DNA from: Cyanoderma ruficeps | Lineage: Eukaryota > Chordata > Aves > Passeriformes > Timaliidae | NCBI GenBank assembly: GCA_008694505.1 | Contig: VZDJ01000056.1 | Location: 5,707,205 to 5,771,204, forward strand | Direction: 5' to 3' | DNA: 64,000 nt | Shown here: positions 63,566 through 64,000 of the stretch, in pieces | Numbering within the stretch: the first letter of the stretch is position 1 | Layout: every line of letters starts with the position of its first letter | Made by a program: the position numbers and the translations under genes | Notes under the pieces: model-generated | Database searches by the model: none | Told to the model about the DNA's origin: nothing | Seen by the model: the letters and a program-made list of their open reading frames with translations, nothing else

Positions 63566-64000
63566 GCTGTGCCCGTGGTGTCCCCACACAACCCACTGTC
63601 CCTCCGAACCTCCTCAACCACACGCTGCTGTGTCCTCAATGTCCTCATGGACACCAATGTCCCTGCTGTGCCCCTGGTGCCCCAATAGCCCCACACAGAC
63701 ATCACTGTGTCCCCACAGCAGCCTGACGCACGATTCCCCGCAGACCTGAGGCTCGCAGCATTTGGTTTCCATCAAGCAGCTCTTCTTGCATCTCAGCGGA
63801 GTTAAAAGTCTTAATCGAAAAGTGATTTTGCTGATAAATGTTTCATCCAAGTCACTAATGATTACACGTGTAATGATATCGTGGTGTTCTGCTTTGAAGA
63901 TTACCTGGGGCAAACTGGGGACTTCAGGAGCCGCTCTGAGGGATGAGTCAGTGAAGACATCGTGTGCTCAATGGTTTAATTTTTGGTGATTTCCAGATCA
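63566..64000. other. Intergenic DNA upstream of CADPS
   Basis: The decayed minisatellite trails off by about 63.72 kb, after which the sequence returns to AT-rich unique DNA. In mammals SYNPR is the next gene on this side of CADPS, but nothing resembling it is visible here. Confidence 0.6.

Noticed and set aside
62705..63688. Plus-strand open frame of 327 codons over CADPS exon 1
   Set aside because: It is the antisense shadow of a GC-rich coding exon and minisatellite; the leucine- and alanine-rich product resembles nothing known.
62572..63705. Minus-strand 377-codon frame overlapping exon 1 in another phase
   Set aside because: Exon 1 is clearly coding in the CADPS frame; this is an alternative frame through low-stop GC-rich DNA.
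63042..63749. Plus-strand open frame of 235 codons starting in exon 1 antisense
   Set aside because: Its Ser/Pro/Arg-rich composition and repeats come from the GC-rich promoter and the 30-bp minisatellite; there is no domain.
1..64000. CRISPR arrays, prokaryotic operons, phage or defence systems
   Set aside because: The sequence is vertebrate intronic DNA; there are no regularly spaced repeats with unique spacers and no tightly packed coding frames.

Overview
This window looks like bird chromosomal DNA. It is sparse in genes and AT-rich, its recognisable interspersed repeats are CR1 LINE fragments of avian type, and it carries the 5' part of one large, intron-rich vertebrate gene on the minus strand. 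I cannot name the species.

The gene is CADPS (CAPS1, calcium-dependent secretion activator 1), a priming factor for dense-core vesicle exocytosis. Three coding exons can be placed to the base. Exon 1 is 63103 down to 62720 (start codon, 128 codons), exon 2 is 23234 down to 23121 (38 codons) and exon 3 is 18707 down to 18375 (111 codons). Every junction is phase 0 with GT-AG ends. Joined, they give the first 277 residues, matching the CADPS1 N-terminus and not CADPS2. The C2, PH and MUN/MHD regions belong to exons beyond base 1 and are not in the window.

Reading in plus coordinates: 1-18374 is the part of intron 3 in the window, with one CR1 fragment near 7.0-7.3 kb; 18375-18707 is exon 3; 18708-23120 is intron 2; 23121-23234 is exon 2; 23235-62719 is the 39.5-kb intron 1, with a short CR1 tail near 30.3 kb, a decayed CR1 reverse-transcriptase relic near 50.5-51.8 kb and a possible CR1 scrap near 52.6 kb. 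A CpG island covers roughly 62.3-63.4 kb, including exon 1 and the TATA-less promoter region. Just upstream, 63.4-63.7 kb holds a GC-rich minisatellite with a 30-bp period, followed by intergenic DNA to the end.

I found no second protein-coding gene, tRNA, rRNA, CRISPR array or bacterial-type system. The many short open frames in the introns show no family similarity I recognise, no sensible splice context and no conserved start, and I treat them as chance. The points worth a second look are the unstopped frame upstream of the CADPS start, the long read-through frame into intron 1, the promoter-side minisatellite, the poly-glycine tract, a few intronic stretches with homeodomain-type motifs, and the CR1 relic. 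No previously undescribed biological system is evident.
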